From Candidatus Competibacteraceae bacterium (lineage in GTDB: Bacteria; Pseudomonadota; Gammaproteobacteria; Competibacterales; Competibacteraceae): a stretch of 42,802 nucleotides of DNA. Shown piece after piece: positions 1 through 8,385 of this stretch. Location: NCBI GenBank assembly GCA_020444905.1, contig JAGRHQ010000007.1, positions 1 through 42,802 of the forward strand, given 5' to 3'. Position 1 is the first letter of the stretch. Every line of letters starts with the position of its first letter. The notes beneath the pieces are model-generated. The model made no database searches. It worked only from the letters and a program-made list of their open reading frames with translations, and had not been told where the DNA came from. Made by a program: the position numbers and the translations under genes.

Positions 1-1445
1 CGGTCGCCGCCCTCGTGCGCGATGCCCACCGACTTTTCGGCGACTTCGGCGGAGGCGGCGGTCTTCGACGATACATCGTCCATGGATTGCGCCATCTGCA
101 TGACAGTGGCGCTGGCGTTTTCGATCTGCCGGGCCTGAATTTCGCTGGATTTAGCCAATCGGTCGGCAATAGCGCTGGTTTCCTGCACGGCGGCGGCAAC
201 CAGTCCCGAGGTGCTGTTAATGGTGGACACCAGATCGCGCAAGGCTTCGATGGCGTAGTTGACCGAATCGGCGATGGCGCCAGTGATGTCTTCGGTCACG
301 CTGGCCTGCACGGTCAGGTCGCCCTCGGCCAGGTTGCCCAGTTCATCGAGCAGCCGCAGAATAGCGTCCTGATTACGGCGGTTCTGCTCTTCGGTTTCCT
401 GCTTGCGCTGTTCGGCGTCAACCAGTTGCTGGCGGCTTTCGCGATTCTGGACGAACAACAGCGTAAGCAGCAGAATCAGGGCAATGATACCCAGGGCGTA
501 GGCGGCCGGATAACCAAGTGGGATGCCGAACAAGGCGATCTGCTGGCTCTCGATGACGATGACCTCCAGAAGCTGGGTAGCCGCCTTCAACAATCCATCG
601 CCCTTGTCAACGACCCCCTGGGCGGCGTTCTGTATTTTAACCAGTTCCGGCGCCCTCTGAATAATACGATCGGTTTCTGCCCCAAGCGTCTTGAACAGTT
701 CAGTAAGGTCGGCCAGTTTGCTGGCGCTGTCGGGAATGGTGACCCGCTCGATGCCTGGTCCGCCTTCACGCATACCGCGCAAAATCTGTCCAAATAATTT
801 GACATTACGACTGAAGCGGTCGGCTGCGGTGGCGGCGCCCAGACCGCTTTCGCTCAACATCCGCTTGAGGTCAATGACGATTTGTTCGCCCAGCTGCAGT
901 TGCTTGGCGGCCTGATAAACCTGACGCGGATCGGCCCGATTGCTGGCCAGACTTTTGGCAATCTCATCGGACAGGGTATTCATCTGCGTCAGCGAGCTTT
1001 CCAGCAACGGAACAAAATTGTTGACCGACACCACCGGTTCGCGCCCCGCCAGAATGATGTCGATTTCATCGCGGATCGGTTTCCAGCGGTTGAGCAGTTC
1101 ATCCAGAGCTGAACGCGCGCCCTGTGGCGCCGGGGACAATCCGAGGGTATCGTTGCCTTTTTGTTGACCATTCAGAATGAGTTCAAAACGGTCGCGGCTC
1201 TCCTTAAGTTGGCCAAACGCACTGTCTTTACCCTGCCTCGCTTCGAGCGCCTCAGTCACGATGGCGCGCGATAGCAGGCGCTGCTCGCTGGCCAGGTTAA
1301 CCTGGGTTTCGCTTTGTTCGCTCTGTCCCGCCAGCAGGATAAAAATAAAGCCCATCAGCATGATGGACAGCACCAGCGCCCCCAGCAATGACAGATAGGT
1401 GGCAGAAAAGCCCTTTAACGCCGAATGGTCTCGCGAGTCACGCAT
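1..1445 (-). CDS. pilJ: Type IV pilus methyl-accepting chemotaxis protein PilJ (C-terminus beyond window edge)
   Basis: This is the transmembrane receptor of the Pil-Chp chemosensory pathway, which controls twitching motility and pilus-linked signalling. Translating the minus strand from the ATG at 1445 gives about 481 residues with no stop before the left edge. The N-terminus is short and basic, followed by a membrane segment (about residues 12-34, GALVLSIMLMGFIFILLAG). A long periplasmic region follows, then a second membrane segment (about 303-325, YALGIIALILLLTLLFV) and a HAMP-like stretch (LLDELGNLAEGDLTVQ). The beginning of the MCP signalling helix (AAAVQETSAIADRLA) is visible, but its conserved hairpin tip lies outside the window. 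The gene follows pilI after a gap of about 70 bases in the same direction, as in the Pseudomonas cluster. The family call is firm; the missing end cannot be judged. Confidence 0.9.
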   Translation of the reverse strand, partial: MRDSRDHSALKGFSATYLSLLGALVLSIMLMGFIFILLAGQSEQSETQVNLASEQRLLSRAIVTEALEARQGKDSAFGQLKESRDRFELILNGQQKGNDTLGLSPAPQGARSALDELLNRWKPIRDEIDIILAGREPVVSVNNFVPLLESSLTQMNTLSDEIAKSLASNRADPRQVYQAAKQLQLGEQIVIDLKRMLSESGLGAATAADRFSRNVKLFGQILRGMREGGPGIERVTIPDSASKLADLTELFKTLGAETDRIIQRAPELVKIQNAAQGVVDKGDGLLKAATQLLEVIVIESQQIALFGIPLGYPAAYALGIIALILLLTLLFVQNRESRQQLVDAEQRKQETEEQNRRNQDAILRLLDELGNLAEGDLTVQASVTEDITGAIADSVNYAIEALRDLVSTINSTSGLVAAAVQETSAIADRLAKSSEIQARQIENASATVMQMAQSMDDVSSKTAASAEVAEKSVGIAHEGGD

Positions 1446-1515
1446 TGTTATTTCTCATCAAACAGAATCTTATGGTCCCCGTCCATGTAGCTGACGGGAA
1501 AATCCCCAGCAACGC

Positions 1516-2091
1516 CTAGCTGGCTGCATTCAGAAATCGTGGATCCGCCAGCAGCTTACCGGTATCGAAAGCCAGCCAGTGCTGATTGTCGTTCAGGAAC
1601 GCCTCGATCACATAGAGTCGCAAATTCGCCTCGATCGCCTCCAGCGAGGGGACGCGATGCTGGGGTCCGAAATGCCGCATGCCAATAATTTCATCCACCA
1701 GCAAGCCATAATCCCACTCACCGGCCCGAACCACCACAATCTGGCTACCTGGGAGTCGCGGAGTAGGGCGGTCGATCAGAAAATCCCTTAAATCCGAGAC
1801 GGAAATCACCTTGCCGCGCAGGTTGGCGATCCCCAGCAACCAGCGCTTGACGCCGGGCACCCGAGTAATACTGCGGGGCACCGGGATGATTTCAGCGACG
1901 TCATCCATGGAGAATAGCAGGTTCCAGGAACCGAGGCGCAGCGCCAGTCGCCCGCGAATCTCCGACAGCTGCGTACCTGCTGTTTCAACCGGCGCCCGCT
2001 CCCGGATGCGCTGATCGAGTTTCAGCAACACATCGAAGGGATGCAACGGCGACGCAGGCGCCGCAGGAGGGGTTACTTCCGCATCTGCCAC
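1516..2091 (-). CDS. pilI: CheW-like twitching motility adaptor PilI
   Basis: A 191-residue CheW-domain protein. PilI is the adaptor that couples PilJ to the histidine kinase ChpA in the type IV pilus chemosensory array. A Pro/Ala-rich N-terminus of about 45 residues precedes the CheW domain (LGSWNLLFSMDDVAEIIPVP, then VPGVKRWLLGIANLRGKVIS and VDEIIGMRHFG). The start is a GTG at 2091, preceded on the minus strand by an AGAGGA ribosome-binding site about 8 bases away; the nearby ATG is out of frame. The gene lies directly upstream of pilJ. In Pseudomonas pilG and pilH stand between gshB and pilI, but here they are missing, so this gene now begins the operon at this locus. Confidence 0.88.
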   Translation of the reverse strand: MADAEVTPPAAPASPLHPFDVLLKLDQRIRERAPVETAGTQLSEIRGRLALRLGSWNLLFSMDDVAEIIPVPRSITRVPGVKRWLLGIANLRGKVISVSDLRDFLIDRPTPRLPGSQIVVVRAGEWDYGLLVDEIIGMRHFGPQHRVPSLEAIEANLRLYVIEAFLNDNQHWLAFDTGKLLADPRFLNAAS

Positions 2092-2340
2092 ATCACTATC
2101 CTCTGATGAAATTCAGACCCAATCATCGCGGATTGAATCCATGCAAGAGCCAGCGCCCAGGTTCGCAGTTTTCCGGCGACAGCGTCACACTGCAATAGAA
2201 CATTGGTTTTTTGAGTGTGATATTTAGCATACTAACAACCTTGACGCCATGACAAAATCGGTGATCTTAAATCATAGTCGCGGTTTATTCCGTATGCCGG
2301 ACTTTTGAACCTAACTTGCCTAACCTGACGGACAGCGCCC
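2092..2340. other. Divergent intergenic region between pilI and gshB
   Basis: This 249-base spacer separates the divergent pilI and gshB starts and must carry both promoters. No convincing -35/-10 pair was found. TTGACG at 2241-2246 is the best -35 candidate for gshB, but the following TTAAAT box is badly spaced. No coding remnant of pilG or pilH is recognisable. Confidence 0.4.
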
Positions 2341-3291
2341 ATGACCTTCAAACTCGGCGTGGTGATGGATCCCATTAGCGCCATTACCATTAAAAAGGAT
2401 ACAACGTTCGCCATGCTGCTGGCCGCCCAGGCCCGAGGCTGGGAACTGCATTATTTCGAACAGGCCAATCTTTATGCGCGCGGCGACCAGGCTTTCGGTT
2501 ATTCCCGGCGACTGAGCGTTAAGGATGAAAAAAATGGTTGGTTCACTTTTCATAACGAGCGCGATCTGCCCTTGACCGAACTCGACGTGATTTTGATGCG
2601 CAAGGATCCACCTTTCGATATGGAATACATTTATACCACTTATTTACTGGAGTTGGCTGAAAGGGCGGGGGTATTGATTGTCAATCGACCGGGTAGCCTG
2701 CGCGATGCCAACGAAAAGTTTTTTGCCCTGCATTTTCCACAGTGTGGACCACCAACCGTGGTCGCCCGGCAACCGGCGCGGCTCAAGGCGTTTCTGGAGG
2801 AGCAGGCGGATATCGTTGTCAAACCGCTGGACGGCATGGGGGGGGCGTCGGTATTCCGGTTGCGGCAAGGCGATCCGAATTTGAACGTGATTCTGGAGAC
2901 GTTGACTGACCACGGTCGGCGTTTGACCATGGCGCAGACCTATGTACCGGAAGTCACCGCCGGTGACAAGCGTATCTTGCTTATCGACGGCGAGCCGGTT
3001 CCCTACGCGCTGGCGCGCATTCCCCAAGTGGGTGAAACGCGAGCCAATCTGGCGGCGGGCGGGCGGGGCGAAGGCGTCCCGCTTAGCGATCGCGATCGCT
3101 GGATTTGCGGCCAGGTTGCGCCGCGCCTGCAAGAGATGGGACTACTGTTCGTTGGTCTGGACGTGATCGGAGACTATTTGACCGAGATCAATGTCACCAG
3201 TCCCACTTGCGCACGGGAACTTGATGCTCAGTTTGGACTGGATATCGGTGGGGATTTGATGGCGGCTATTGCAAAACGATTGCAGCGCTAG
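2341..3291 (+). CDS. gshB: Glutathione synthetase
   Basis: GshB ligates gamma-glutamylcysteine to glycine with ATP in the cytoplasm, the second step of glutathione synthesis. The 316-residue length is that of the bacterial enzyme. The N-terminal domain begins LGVVMDPISAITIKKDTT and contains DVILMRKDPPFDMEYIYTT, both typical of the family. The ATP-grasp region includes VVKPLDGMGGASVFRL, and the C-terminal metal and substrate site is LTEINVTSPTCARELD. The ATG at 2341 fits the family N-terminus exactly. A tonB-like gene follows 18 bases downstream, reproducing the gshB-tonB pairing known from Pseudomonas. Confidence 0.97.
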   Translation: MTFKLGVVMDPISAITIKKDTTFAMLLAAQARGWELHYFEQANLYARGDQAFGYSRRLSVKDEKNGWFTFHNERDLPLTELDVILMRKDPPFDMEYIYTTYLLELAERAGVLIVNRPGSLRDANEKFFALHFPQCGPPTVVARQPARLKAFLEEQADIVVKPLDGMGGASVFRLRQGDPNLNVILETLTDHGRRLTMAQTYVPEVTAGDKRILLIDGEPVPYALARIPQVGETRANLAAGGRGEGVPLSDRDRWICGQVAPRLQEMGLLFVGLDVIGDYLTEINVTSPTCARELDAQFGLDIGGDLMAAIAKRLQR

Positions 3292-3309
3292 CGGTCGTGG
3301 AGATATGAC

Positions 3310-4275
3310 TTGATTCGTTTCGCTCATCCGGTTGCGGACGATGCAGGTTATCGCTGGGCGCTGGCGCTGGCGCTGGCGCTGGGTCTGCACATAGCGTTGC
3401 TGTTCGGCGTACCGATTGACCCGTGGACGTTTCGCTTTCCCGCATTGCGACAGTTCGATGTGATGCTGTTGCCGGCTAAAACAGTCGCGCCGCCGCCTAA
3501 CCTAAAACCTGTTTCCACACCGGCGCCTGAACCGGAACCCAGGCCAGCGCCGGCTCCGAAGCCTGAACCCAAGCCAGTCCCAAAGCCTGAACCCAAGCCA
3601 GTCCCAAAGCCTGAACCCAAGCCGGTCTCAAAACCTGAACCCAAGCCAGTCCCAAAATCTGAACCCAAACCTGAATCCAGGTTGGCGCTAAAACCTCGCG
3701 CTAAGACAACTACGTCAGTCGCTAAAACCAACCCCTCTCCCCCAACCCCTCTCCCGCAAGCGGGCGAGGGGAGTAAAAGGTTACAACCTAAACCAATTGA
3801 CTCGGACAAACGTCCCAGGATGCTCCCTCCCCTTCCGCCGGATCGGCTAAACAGCACAACACTGCTAAGCCAGGTTGCCCGTCTTGAAGCTGAAAAGCAG
3901 CGCCAGCAACTGGCGGGAGTTCGCACGAAGCGCGTTACTTTGGCTGATACACGCTCGGTGGCCGGCTTTTATGCAGTGGACTGGGCGCGAAAAGTGACCC
4001 GGGTGGGGGAAATGAATTTTCCGGATGTCGCCCGACGACTCAGTCTGAGTACTGGACCGTTGCTAGAGGTTGCTATTCGCGCCGATGGCAGTCTGCGAGA
4101 CGTGCGAATTCTCCGTTCCTCAGGCAATGCTGAACTCGACCGTGCTGCTCAACGCATCGTGAAACTGGCCGCGCCTTATCCACCTTTCCCCGATAATCTT
4201 CGCCAACAAGTGGATCTACTGCGTATCGAAAGCCCGTGGCGCTTTGATCCAGTAGGTCGGGTGCAGGCGCGATAG
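3310..4275 (+). CDS. tonB: TonB-family energy transducer with long proline-rich linker
   Basis: TonB proteins are anchored in the inner membrane by ExbB/ExbD and pass proton-motive energy to outer-membrane receptors. The 321-residue product has an N-terminal membrane anchor (about residues 17-35, [19 protein letters not shown]). A Pro/Lys/Glu linker follows, containing four 24-base repeats that encode KPEPKPVP-type octapeptides. The C-terminal TonB domain (about 225-315) includes [19 protein letters not shown] and [18 protein letters not shown]. The start is a TTG at 3310, because the nearby ATG at 3305 is out of frame and stops at once. The linker also contains an in-frame palindromic genomic repeat at 3732-3773. 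No exbB/exbD are adjacent. The family is clear; which receptor it serves cannot be told. Confidence 0.88.
   Translation: MIRFAHPVADDAGYRWALALALALGLHIALLFGVPIDPWTFRFPALRQFDVMLLPAKTVAPPPNLKPVSTPAPEPEPRPAPAPKPEPKPVPKPEPKPVPKPEPKPVSKPEPKPVPKSEPKPESRLALKPRAKTTTSVAKTNPSPPTPLPQAGEGSKRLQPKPIDSDKRPRMLPPLPPDRLNSTTLLSQVARLEAEKQRQQLAGVRTKRVTLADTRSVAGFYAVDWARKVTRVGEMNFPDVARRLSLSTGPLLEVAIRADGSLRDVRILRSSGNAELDRAAQRIVKLAAPYPPFPDNLRQQVDLLRIESPWRFDPVGRVQAR
3562..3657 (+). repeat. Four 24-base tandem repeats in the tonB linker
   Basis: Units begin at 3562, 3586, 3610 and 3634, each close to CCTGAACCCAAGCCAGTCCC plus AAAG, with a degenerate fifth unit after them. Units 1 and 2 are identical. The period is a multiple of three, so gain or loss of units changes linker length without shifting the frame. 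Confidence 0.9.
3732..3773. repeat. Palindromic C/G-rich repeat inside the tonB coding sequence
   Basis: The arms CCCCTCTCCCGC (3746-3757) and GCGGGCGAGGGG (3760-3771) pair around an AA loop with one mismatch. The repeat is preceded by a second CCCCTCTCCC block. A similar palindrome lies between rhlE and rfbA at 6903-6924, which marks this as a dispersed repeat. Here it is read in frame as [13 protein letters not shown]. Confidence 0.8.
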
Positions 4276-4359
4276 AGCCAAATCACCGGGTGGCTTGGCG
4301 TTCGTACAAAAACGGGCGCCGAGCGGGATTTTGCGCAAAACCTAAACCCTTTGGCGAAC

Positions 4360-4470
4360 ATGACGCCGGAGATGCTGACTATTCTTATGAGTAGCAAGGT
4401 TCTTTTACCGACGCGTTGCTTGGCCAGCATTTCAAAATCTTCAGTCATTTCAGGAGAAAAACAGCGATGA
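4360..4470 (+). pseudogene. Possible remnant of N-ATPase epsilon subunit (atpC)
   Basis: A 36-codon frame ends at a TGA that overlaps the atpQ start codon. Its middle reads SSKVLLPTRCLA, which resembles the opening beta strand of the F1 epsilon subunit of N-ATPases (typically hydrophobic followed by LLPT). In complete N-ATPase operons atpC lies directly before atpQ, which is where this stretch sits. The match covers only about ten residues and the remainder (SISKSSVISGEKQR) is not epsilon-like. It could be a deletion scar or chance. Confidence 0.3.
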
Positions 4471-4769
4471 CGGGTTTCGATCCTCTACCGAGTCAGATCG
4501 GGCGTAAAGCGTCTCGCAAGCAACGCGCGCGGCAGGCGGATCGACCTAACATCTGGTTCGGGCTAGGCCTCTTTGGCGCCGTAGGCTGGTCGGTGGCCCT
4601 ACCTACCGTGCTGGGCGCATTGCTGGGATTGTGGCTGGACCGGAATTGGCCAGGTCCGCATTCCTGGACGCTGACGCTGTTAGCCGCCGGACTTGCGCTC
4701 GGCTGCGCTAATGCCTGGCGATGGTTGCATGGACAGCGTCCGAAAGATCGGGAGCAACATAATGACTGA
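4467..4769 (+). CDS. atpQ: N-ATPase accessory membrane protein AtpQ (AtpI/AtpZ-like)
   Basis: A 100-residue protein of the AtpQ family, a small accessory subunit of the Na+/H+-type N-ATPases. After a basic N-terminus it has the hallmark first membrane helix (WFGLGLFGAVGWSVALPTVL), a GLWLDRNWPGPHSWTL loop and a second helix (LLAAGLALGCANAWRWL). The ATG at 4467 is chosen because AGGAG lies at 4452-4456, ten bases upstream; the in-frame ATG at 4416 would add an uncharacteristic N-terminus. The frame overlaps atpR by 8 bases, implying translational coupling. No gene for any catalytic or rotor subunit is present on either side, so the pair is isolated from its usual nine-gene operon. Confidence 0.85.
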   Translation: MTGFDPLPSQIGRKASRKQRARQADRPNIWFGLGLFGAVGWSVALPTVLGALLGLWLDRNWPGPHSWTLTLLAAGLALGCANAWRWLHGQRPKDREQHND

Positions 4770-5052
4770 ATTCCTGAACGGGCTGCTGGCTGCGCTGGGA
4801 GGGACCGTGCTGGGTCTGTTTTACTTCGCCGGTCTGTGGTTCACTCTGCGCCGGTTGCCGGGGCATCCACATCCAGCATTATGGATCGCAGGAAGTTTCA
4901 TTTTGCGCTTGACAGTCAGTTTAAGCGGGTTTTATGTGATCCTAGGGTCGGATCGCAGTCTGACCCGGTTGGGGATTGCGCTCTTGGCGTTTCTAGCGGT
5001 CCGGGTGGTGCTGACCCAACGCTTGCAACTGGCCGAGAAGTTACGATCCTAA
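4762..5052 (+). CDS. atpR: N-ATPase accessory membrane protein AtpR
   Basis: A 96-residue membrane protein matching AtpR, the three-helix partner of AtpQ in N-ATPases. The first helix continues into FYFAGLWFTLRRLP, the second region reads ALWIAGSFILRLTVSLSGFY, and the third is LGIALLAFLAVRVVLTQRL. The conserved intramembrane arginines (SFILR and AVRVV) proposed to contact the c-ring are present. The ATG at 4762 overlaps the end of atpQ. In complete operons atpB (subunit a) follows directly; here the coding stops and an AT-rich region begins. The gene is intact, so either the pair has an independent use or the deletion is recent. Confidence 0.85.
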   Translation: MTEFLNGLLAALGGTVLGLFYFAGLWFTLRRLPGHPHPALWIAGSFILRLTVSLSGFYVILGSDRSLTRLGIALLAFLAVRVVLTQRLQLAEKLRS

Positions 5053-5526
5053 TTTTTTTGCTGCTACAACCGAAGGTGTATAGCAATCTTAATACAGGTT
5101 GTTGAATATTTATAATACCAATAAAATCTCATCAAAATTTTTACAAAAATTATAAATTTTATTAAAATTTAATAACATGTAAATGGTTGCTATAGCGATT
5201 AACATTATTTGCCAGAATGACTTTGAATCGATTAAGGCAGGTTCGATATTTTTGCATCAAGCATCAAGAAATTGTTAAAAATTATTGTGGCTTGATGAAA
5301 ACTTAACAGCCCTGCCTGGGTCTGGGAGGGAGATTTGACGGACAGACAGGTGGGGGAATAATAGAATCCCACAAGCTTAATCTCCCGAATCCTGTTAAAC
5401 TGCCTCATCGCGGCATTGCTCCAGTCTCCTGCGCCGCGCCCCATCCCGGTTAACCCCATTTCATCCGCCGCAGACTGGCGCCGAATCCCGGCGGCAGGCC
5501 GATGTTGTTTCTATTTCTGGAGTCTC
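5053..5526. other. AT-rich intergenic region before rhlE with nested inverted repeats
   Basis: This 474-base stretch has no credible gene. Its first half (about 5090-5200) is markedly AT-rich compared with the rest of the window and includes TATAAT at 5111-5116 with a weak upstream TTAATA. At 5235-5317 two inverted repeats are nested: AGGCAGG (5235-5241) with CCTGCCT (5311-5317), and CATCAAGC (5255-5262) with GCTTGATG (5290-5297). A better promoter candidate follows at 5335-5362. The frame open from 5416 into rhlE reads through this leader and is not considered coding. Confidence 0.6.
5335..5362 (+). promoter_or_regulatory. Candidate sigma70 promoter of rhlE
   Basis: TTGACG (5335-5340) is followed after 16 bases by AATAAT (5357-5362); an overlapping TAATAG at 5359-5364 would give an 18-base spacer. 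Transcription from here would leave a leader of about 150 bases before the rhlE ATG. Confidence 0.4.
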
Positions 5527-6882
5527 ATGTCATTTTCATCCCTTGGACTTTCCGATGCCCTCGTTCGCGCTGTTACTGAACGTGGTTACACCGTTCCTAC
5601 CCCGATTCAGCGGCAGGCGATCCCCGCTGTGCTGTCGGGCGGCGATCTGCTGGCCGGCGCGCAAACCGGCACCGGCAAGACTGCTGGTTTTACCTTGCCG
5701 ATTCTGCATCGTCTCGCTGCTGATAGCGGCAATAATAAAAATGGCCGCTCGCCGATCCGCGCTCTAATTCTCACGCCAACCCGCGAGCTGGCCGCACAAG
5801 TCGAGGAGAGTGTGCGTGAGTATGGCAAGTATGTGAATTTAAAGTCGATGGTCATGTTTGGCGGCGTGGGTATCCAGCCGCAGATTCAACAATTGCGCAG
5901 CCGGATAGATATCTTGGTGGCGACACCGGGCCGCTTATTGGACCATGTCGGACAGGGGACACTCAATCTGTCACAAATCGAGGTGCTGGTGCTGGATGAA
6001 GCCGACCGGATGCTGGATATGGGTTTCATTCACGACATTAAAAAAGTGTTGGCGCTGTTGCCTCGACAACGCCAGAACCTGCTGTTTTCCGCAACCTTCT
6101 CCGACGAGATTCGCACCCTGGCCGATAGCCTGCTCAACCGCCCGGCTTTGATTGAAGTCGCCCGCCGCAATGCGCCCGCTGAAGCCGTGAGTCAACGGGT
6201 GCATCTGGTCGACCGCGAACGGAAACGCGAGTTACTGGCTCATCTCATCCAGGAGAATCGCTGGCGGCAGGTGTTGGTCTTTACTCGCACCAAGCATGGC
6301 GCTAACCGCTTGTCCGAACAATTGACCAAGGGTGGCATTGCCGCGCTGGCGATTCATGGCAACAAGAGTCAGTCGGCGCGCACCCATGCCCTCGCGCAGT
6401 TCAAGAGCGGTGCATTGCCGGTTCTGGTCGCGACCGATATTGCCGCCCGGGGCATCGACATTATTGAATTGCCGCATGTGGTCAATTTTGAATTGCCCAA
6501 TGTGCCGGAGGACTATGTCCATCGCATCGGACGCACCGGTCGCGCTGGCGCTGAGGGCGAAGCAGTCTCGCTGGTCTGTGTGGACGAATATAAATTGCTG
6601 GCGGATATCGAGAAGGTGCTCAAGCGCTCCGTACCCAGAGAAGTCATTCCCGGCTTTGAACCCGACCCGCGCATCAAAGCCGAACCGATCCCGAACGGAC
6701 GCAATCGCGGCTCCATGTCCAGTCGTGGATCCTCCAGAGGCCATGCGTCCTCCCCTGCCCGTACTGAACCTGCTGCAAGGCCGCATCATTCGCGGGAGGC
6801 GTTTTCTGGACGAGGACGCCCGGCAAAAACGACTGTTCAGCCTCCCCGGAAAACCGTTAAGATTCCTGCTTCGGTGAGGTAA
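5527..6882 (+). CDS. rhlE: DEAD-box ATP-dependent RNA helicase RhlE
   Basis: RhlE unwinds short RNA duplexes in the cytoplasm and takes part in ribosome maturation and RNA turnover. The 451 residues include the Q motif ([14 protein letters not shown]), motif I (AQTGTGKT), Ia (PTRELAAQ), II ([13 protein letters not shown], about residue 156), III (SAT, about 187), V ([10 protein letters not shown]) and VI ([10 protein letters not shown], about 331). A basic, Ser/Arg/Pro-rich tail of about 75 residues follows, as is usual for RhlE-type helicases. The ATG at 5527 gives the standard [16 protein letters not shown] opening. It is separated from its neighbours by long spacers and is probably transcribed alone. 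Confidence 0.95.
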   Translation: MSFSSLGLSDALVRAVTERGYTVPTPIQRQAIPAVLSGGDLLAGAQTGTGKTAGFTLPILHRLAADSGNNKNGRSPIRALILTPTRELAAQVEESVREYGKYVNLKSMVMFGGVGIQPQIQQLRSRIDILVATPGRLLDHVGQGTLNLSQIEVLVLDEADRMLDMGFIHDIKKVLALLPRQRQNLLFSATFSDEIRTLADSLLNRPALIEVARRNAPAEAVSQRVHLVDRERKRELLAHLIQENRWRQVLVFTRTKHGANRLSEQLTKGGIAALAIHGNKSQSARTHALAQFKSGALPVLVATDIAARGIDIIELPHVVNFELPNVPEDYVHRIGRTGRAGAEGEAVSLVCVDEYKLLADIEKVLKRSVPREVIPGFEPDPRIKAEPIPNGRNRGSMSSRGSSRGHASSPARTEPAARPHHSREAFSGRGRPAKTTVQPPRKTVKIPASVR

Positions 6883-6902
6883 TCCAGCGTCATCGTTCGC
6901 TC

Positions 6903-6924
6903 CCTCTCCCGCTGGCGGGGGAGG
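6903..6924. repeat. Palindromic repeat between rhlE and rfbA
   Basis: The arms CCTCTCCCGC (6903-6912) and GCGGGGGAGG (6915-6924) pair around a TG loop with one mismatch. It is the same repeat type as the one inside tonB. It lies 20 bases after the rhlE stop and just before rfbA, with no T-run, so it is not a typical intrinsic terminator. Confidence 0.65.
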
Positions 6925-6942
6925 ATTGAAGGATAGTAGGGT

Positions 6943-7827
6943 ATGGCATACAAAGGCATCATTCTGGCCGGCGGTTCCGGCACCCGGTTACATCCGCTGA
7001 CCGTTTCTGTCAGTAAACAACTCATGCCGGTTTATGACAAACCGATGATTTACTACCCCATCGCCACGCTGATGCTGGCGGGGATTCGGGACATTCTGAT
7101 CATCACAACTCCTCACGATCAGGAGGCGTATCAGCGTCTACTCGGCGATGGCCGCCAGTGGGGAATCAACTTCCATTACGCCGCACAACCCAATCCCGAT
7201 GGGCTGGCGCAAGCCTTTCTGATCGGTGAATCCTTCATTAGCGCGGATCCGGCCTGTCTGATTCTCGGCGATAACATCTACTATGGCCAGGGCCTGTCGG
7301 CAGTGCTGCGCCGGGCGACGGCGCGTCAGCAGGGCGCTACGGTATTTGGCTACTATGTCCGCGACCCGGAGCGCTACGGCGTCGTCAGCTTTGACGCCCA
7401 GGGCCGAGCCATGAATATCGAGGAAAAACCGAAACAGCCCAAGTCGCACTATGCGGTAACCGGGCTGTATTTCTACGACAACGATGTAGTCAATGTCGCC
7501 AAGAACATTCGGCCTTCGGCGCGCGGCGAGCTGGAGATTACCGATGTCAACAAGGTCTATCTGGAGCAGGGCGCGTTGAATGTTGAACTGCTGGGACGCG
7601 GTTACGCCTGGCTGGATACTGGTACTCATGAATCGTTGCTGGCGGCGGCCAATTTCATGCAGGTGGTCGAACAACGGCAGGGTTTGAAGATTTCCTGTCC
7701 GGAAGAGATTGCCTGGCGCATGGGCTACATCGACGACCAACAGCTGATGCAACTGGCGGCGCCGCTGGCCAAAAATGGCTATGGTCAGTATTTACAGGAA
7801 CTGCTGCAACCGGGGAGCGCGTCATGA
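6943..7827 (+). CDS. rfbA: Glucose-1-phosphate thymidylyltransferase
   Basis: RfbA (RmlA) joins glucose-1-phosphate and dTTP to give dTDP-glucose, the first step of dTDP-L-rhamnose synthesis, in the cytoplasm. The 294 residues start with the nucleotide-binding signature [16 protein letters not shown], followed by [16 protein letters not shown]. The metal/product site ([12 protein letters not shown]) and the sugar-binding segment ([20 protein letters not shown]) are present, and the C-terminus has [13 protein letters not shown]. All are standard for the family. It overlaps rfbC by 4 bases, so the three rfb genes form one operon. Confidence 0.97.
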   Translation: MAYKGIILAGGSGTRLHPLTVSVSKQLMPVYDKPMIYYPIATLMLAGIRDILIITTPHDQEAYQRLLGDGRQWGINFHYAAQPNPDGLAQAFLIGESFISADPACLILGDNIYYGQGLSAVLRRATARQQGATVFGYYVRDPERYGVVSFDAQGRAMNIEEKPKQPKSHYAVTGLYFYDNDVVNVAKNIRPSARGELEITDVNKVYLEQGALNVELLGRGYAWLDTGTHESLLAAANFMQVVEQRQGLKISCPEEIAWRMGYIDDQQLMQLAAPLAKNGYGQYLQELLQPGSAS

Positions 7828-8381
7828 AAGTGATTGAAACCGGTCTGCCGGGCGTGTTACTGCTGGAACCTAAAGTCTTTGGCGATGCGCGCGGCTTTTT
7901 CATGGAAACCTGGCAGGCGGCGCGTTACCAAGAAGCTGGAATGCCGGAGCGTTTCGTCCAGGATAATCATTCCCGTTCACGGCGGGGCGTACTGCGCGGT
8001 TTGCATTATCAATTAGTGCAACCCCAGGGCAAGCTGGTCTGGGTGACCCGTGGCGCGGTGTTTGACGTTGCGGTCGACATTCGCCGGGGTTCGCCGGCGT
8101 TCGGACGCTGGTATGGTTGTGTGCTGGACGATGTGGATCACCGGCAATTGTATATTCCGCCTGGCTTTGCCCACGGGTTCTGCGTGATGTCAGAGGAAGC
8201 GGATTTCTTCTACAAGTGCACCGACTACTACCATCCGCCGTCCGAGCGCGGCATTGCCTGGAATGATCCAGAGATTGGCATCGCTTGGCCGTTGAGTGAC
8301 GTATCGCTGTCGGGCAAGGATCAGCAGAACCGGCGGTTGACTGAGCAGGCGGTTGAGGATTTGCCGGTTTACGAAGGATAA
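7824..8381 (+). CDS. rfbC: dTDP-4-dehydrorhamnose 3,5-epimerase
   Basis: RfbC (RmlC) epimerises dTDP-4-keto-6-deoxyglucose at C3 and C5, the third step of dTDP-rhamnose synthesis. The 185-residue cupin protein contains the family motifs [30 protein letters not shown] (with the catalytic His in LRGLHYQ), [11 protein letters not shown] and [15 protein letters not shown]. The frame is complete and the ATG at 7824 overlaps the end of rfbA. It is followed 4 bases later by rfbD. Confidence 0.97.
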   Translation: MKVIETGLPGVLLLEPKVFGDARGFFMETWQAARYQEAGMPERFVQDNHSRSRRGVLRGLHYQLVQPQGKLVWVTRGAVFDVAVDIRRGSPAFGRWYGCVLDDVDHRQLYIPPGFAHGFCVMSEEADFFYKCTDYYHPPSERGIAWNDPEIGIAWPLSDVSLSGKDQQNRRLTEQAVEDLPVYEG

Positions 8382-8385
8382 GTCC

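Noticed and set aside
15-797. Long plus-strand open frame opposite pilJ
   Set aside because: It is antisense to a clearly recognisable PilJ sequence and its glycine-rich translation has no known domain or proper start signals.
3348-3926. Minus-strand open frame with [12 protein letters not shown] repeats
   Set aside because: It is the antisense image of the tonB Pro/Lys/Glu repeats, which are part of a well-supported gene.
5416-5526. Upstream extension of the rhlE frame
   Set aside because: The family N-terminus starts at the ATG at 5527, and the extension translates leader DNA without similarity to helicases.
6232-6789. Minus-strand open frame inside rhlE
   Set aside because: It is a shadow of the helicase gene with no recognisable domain.
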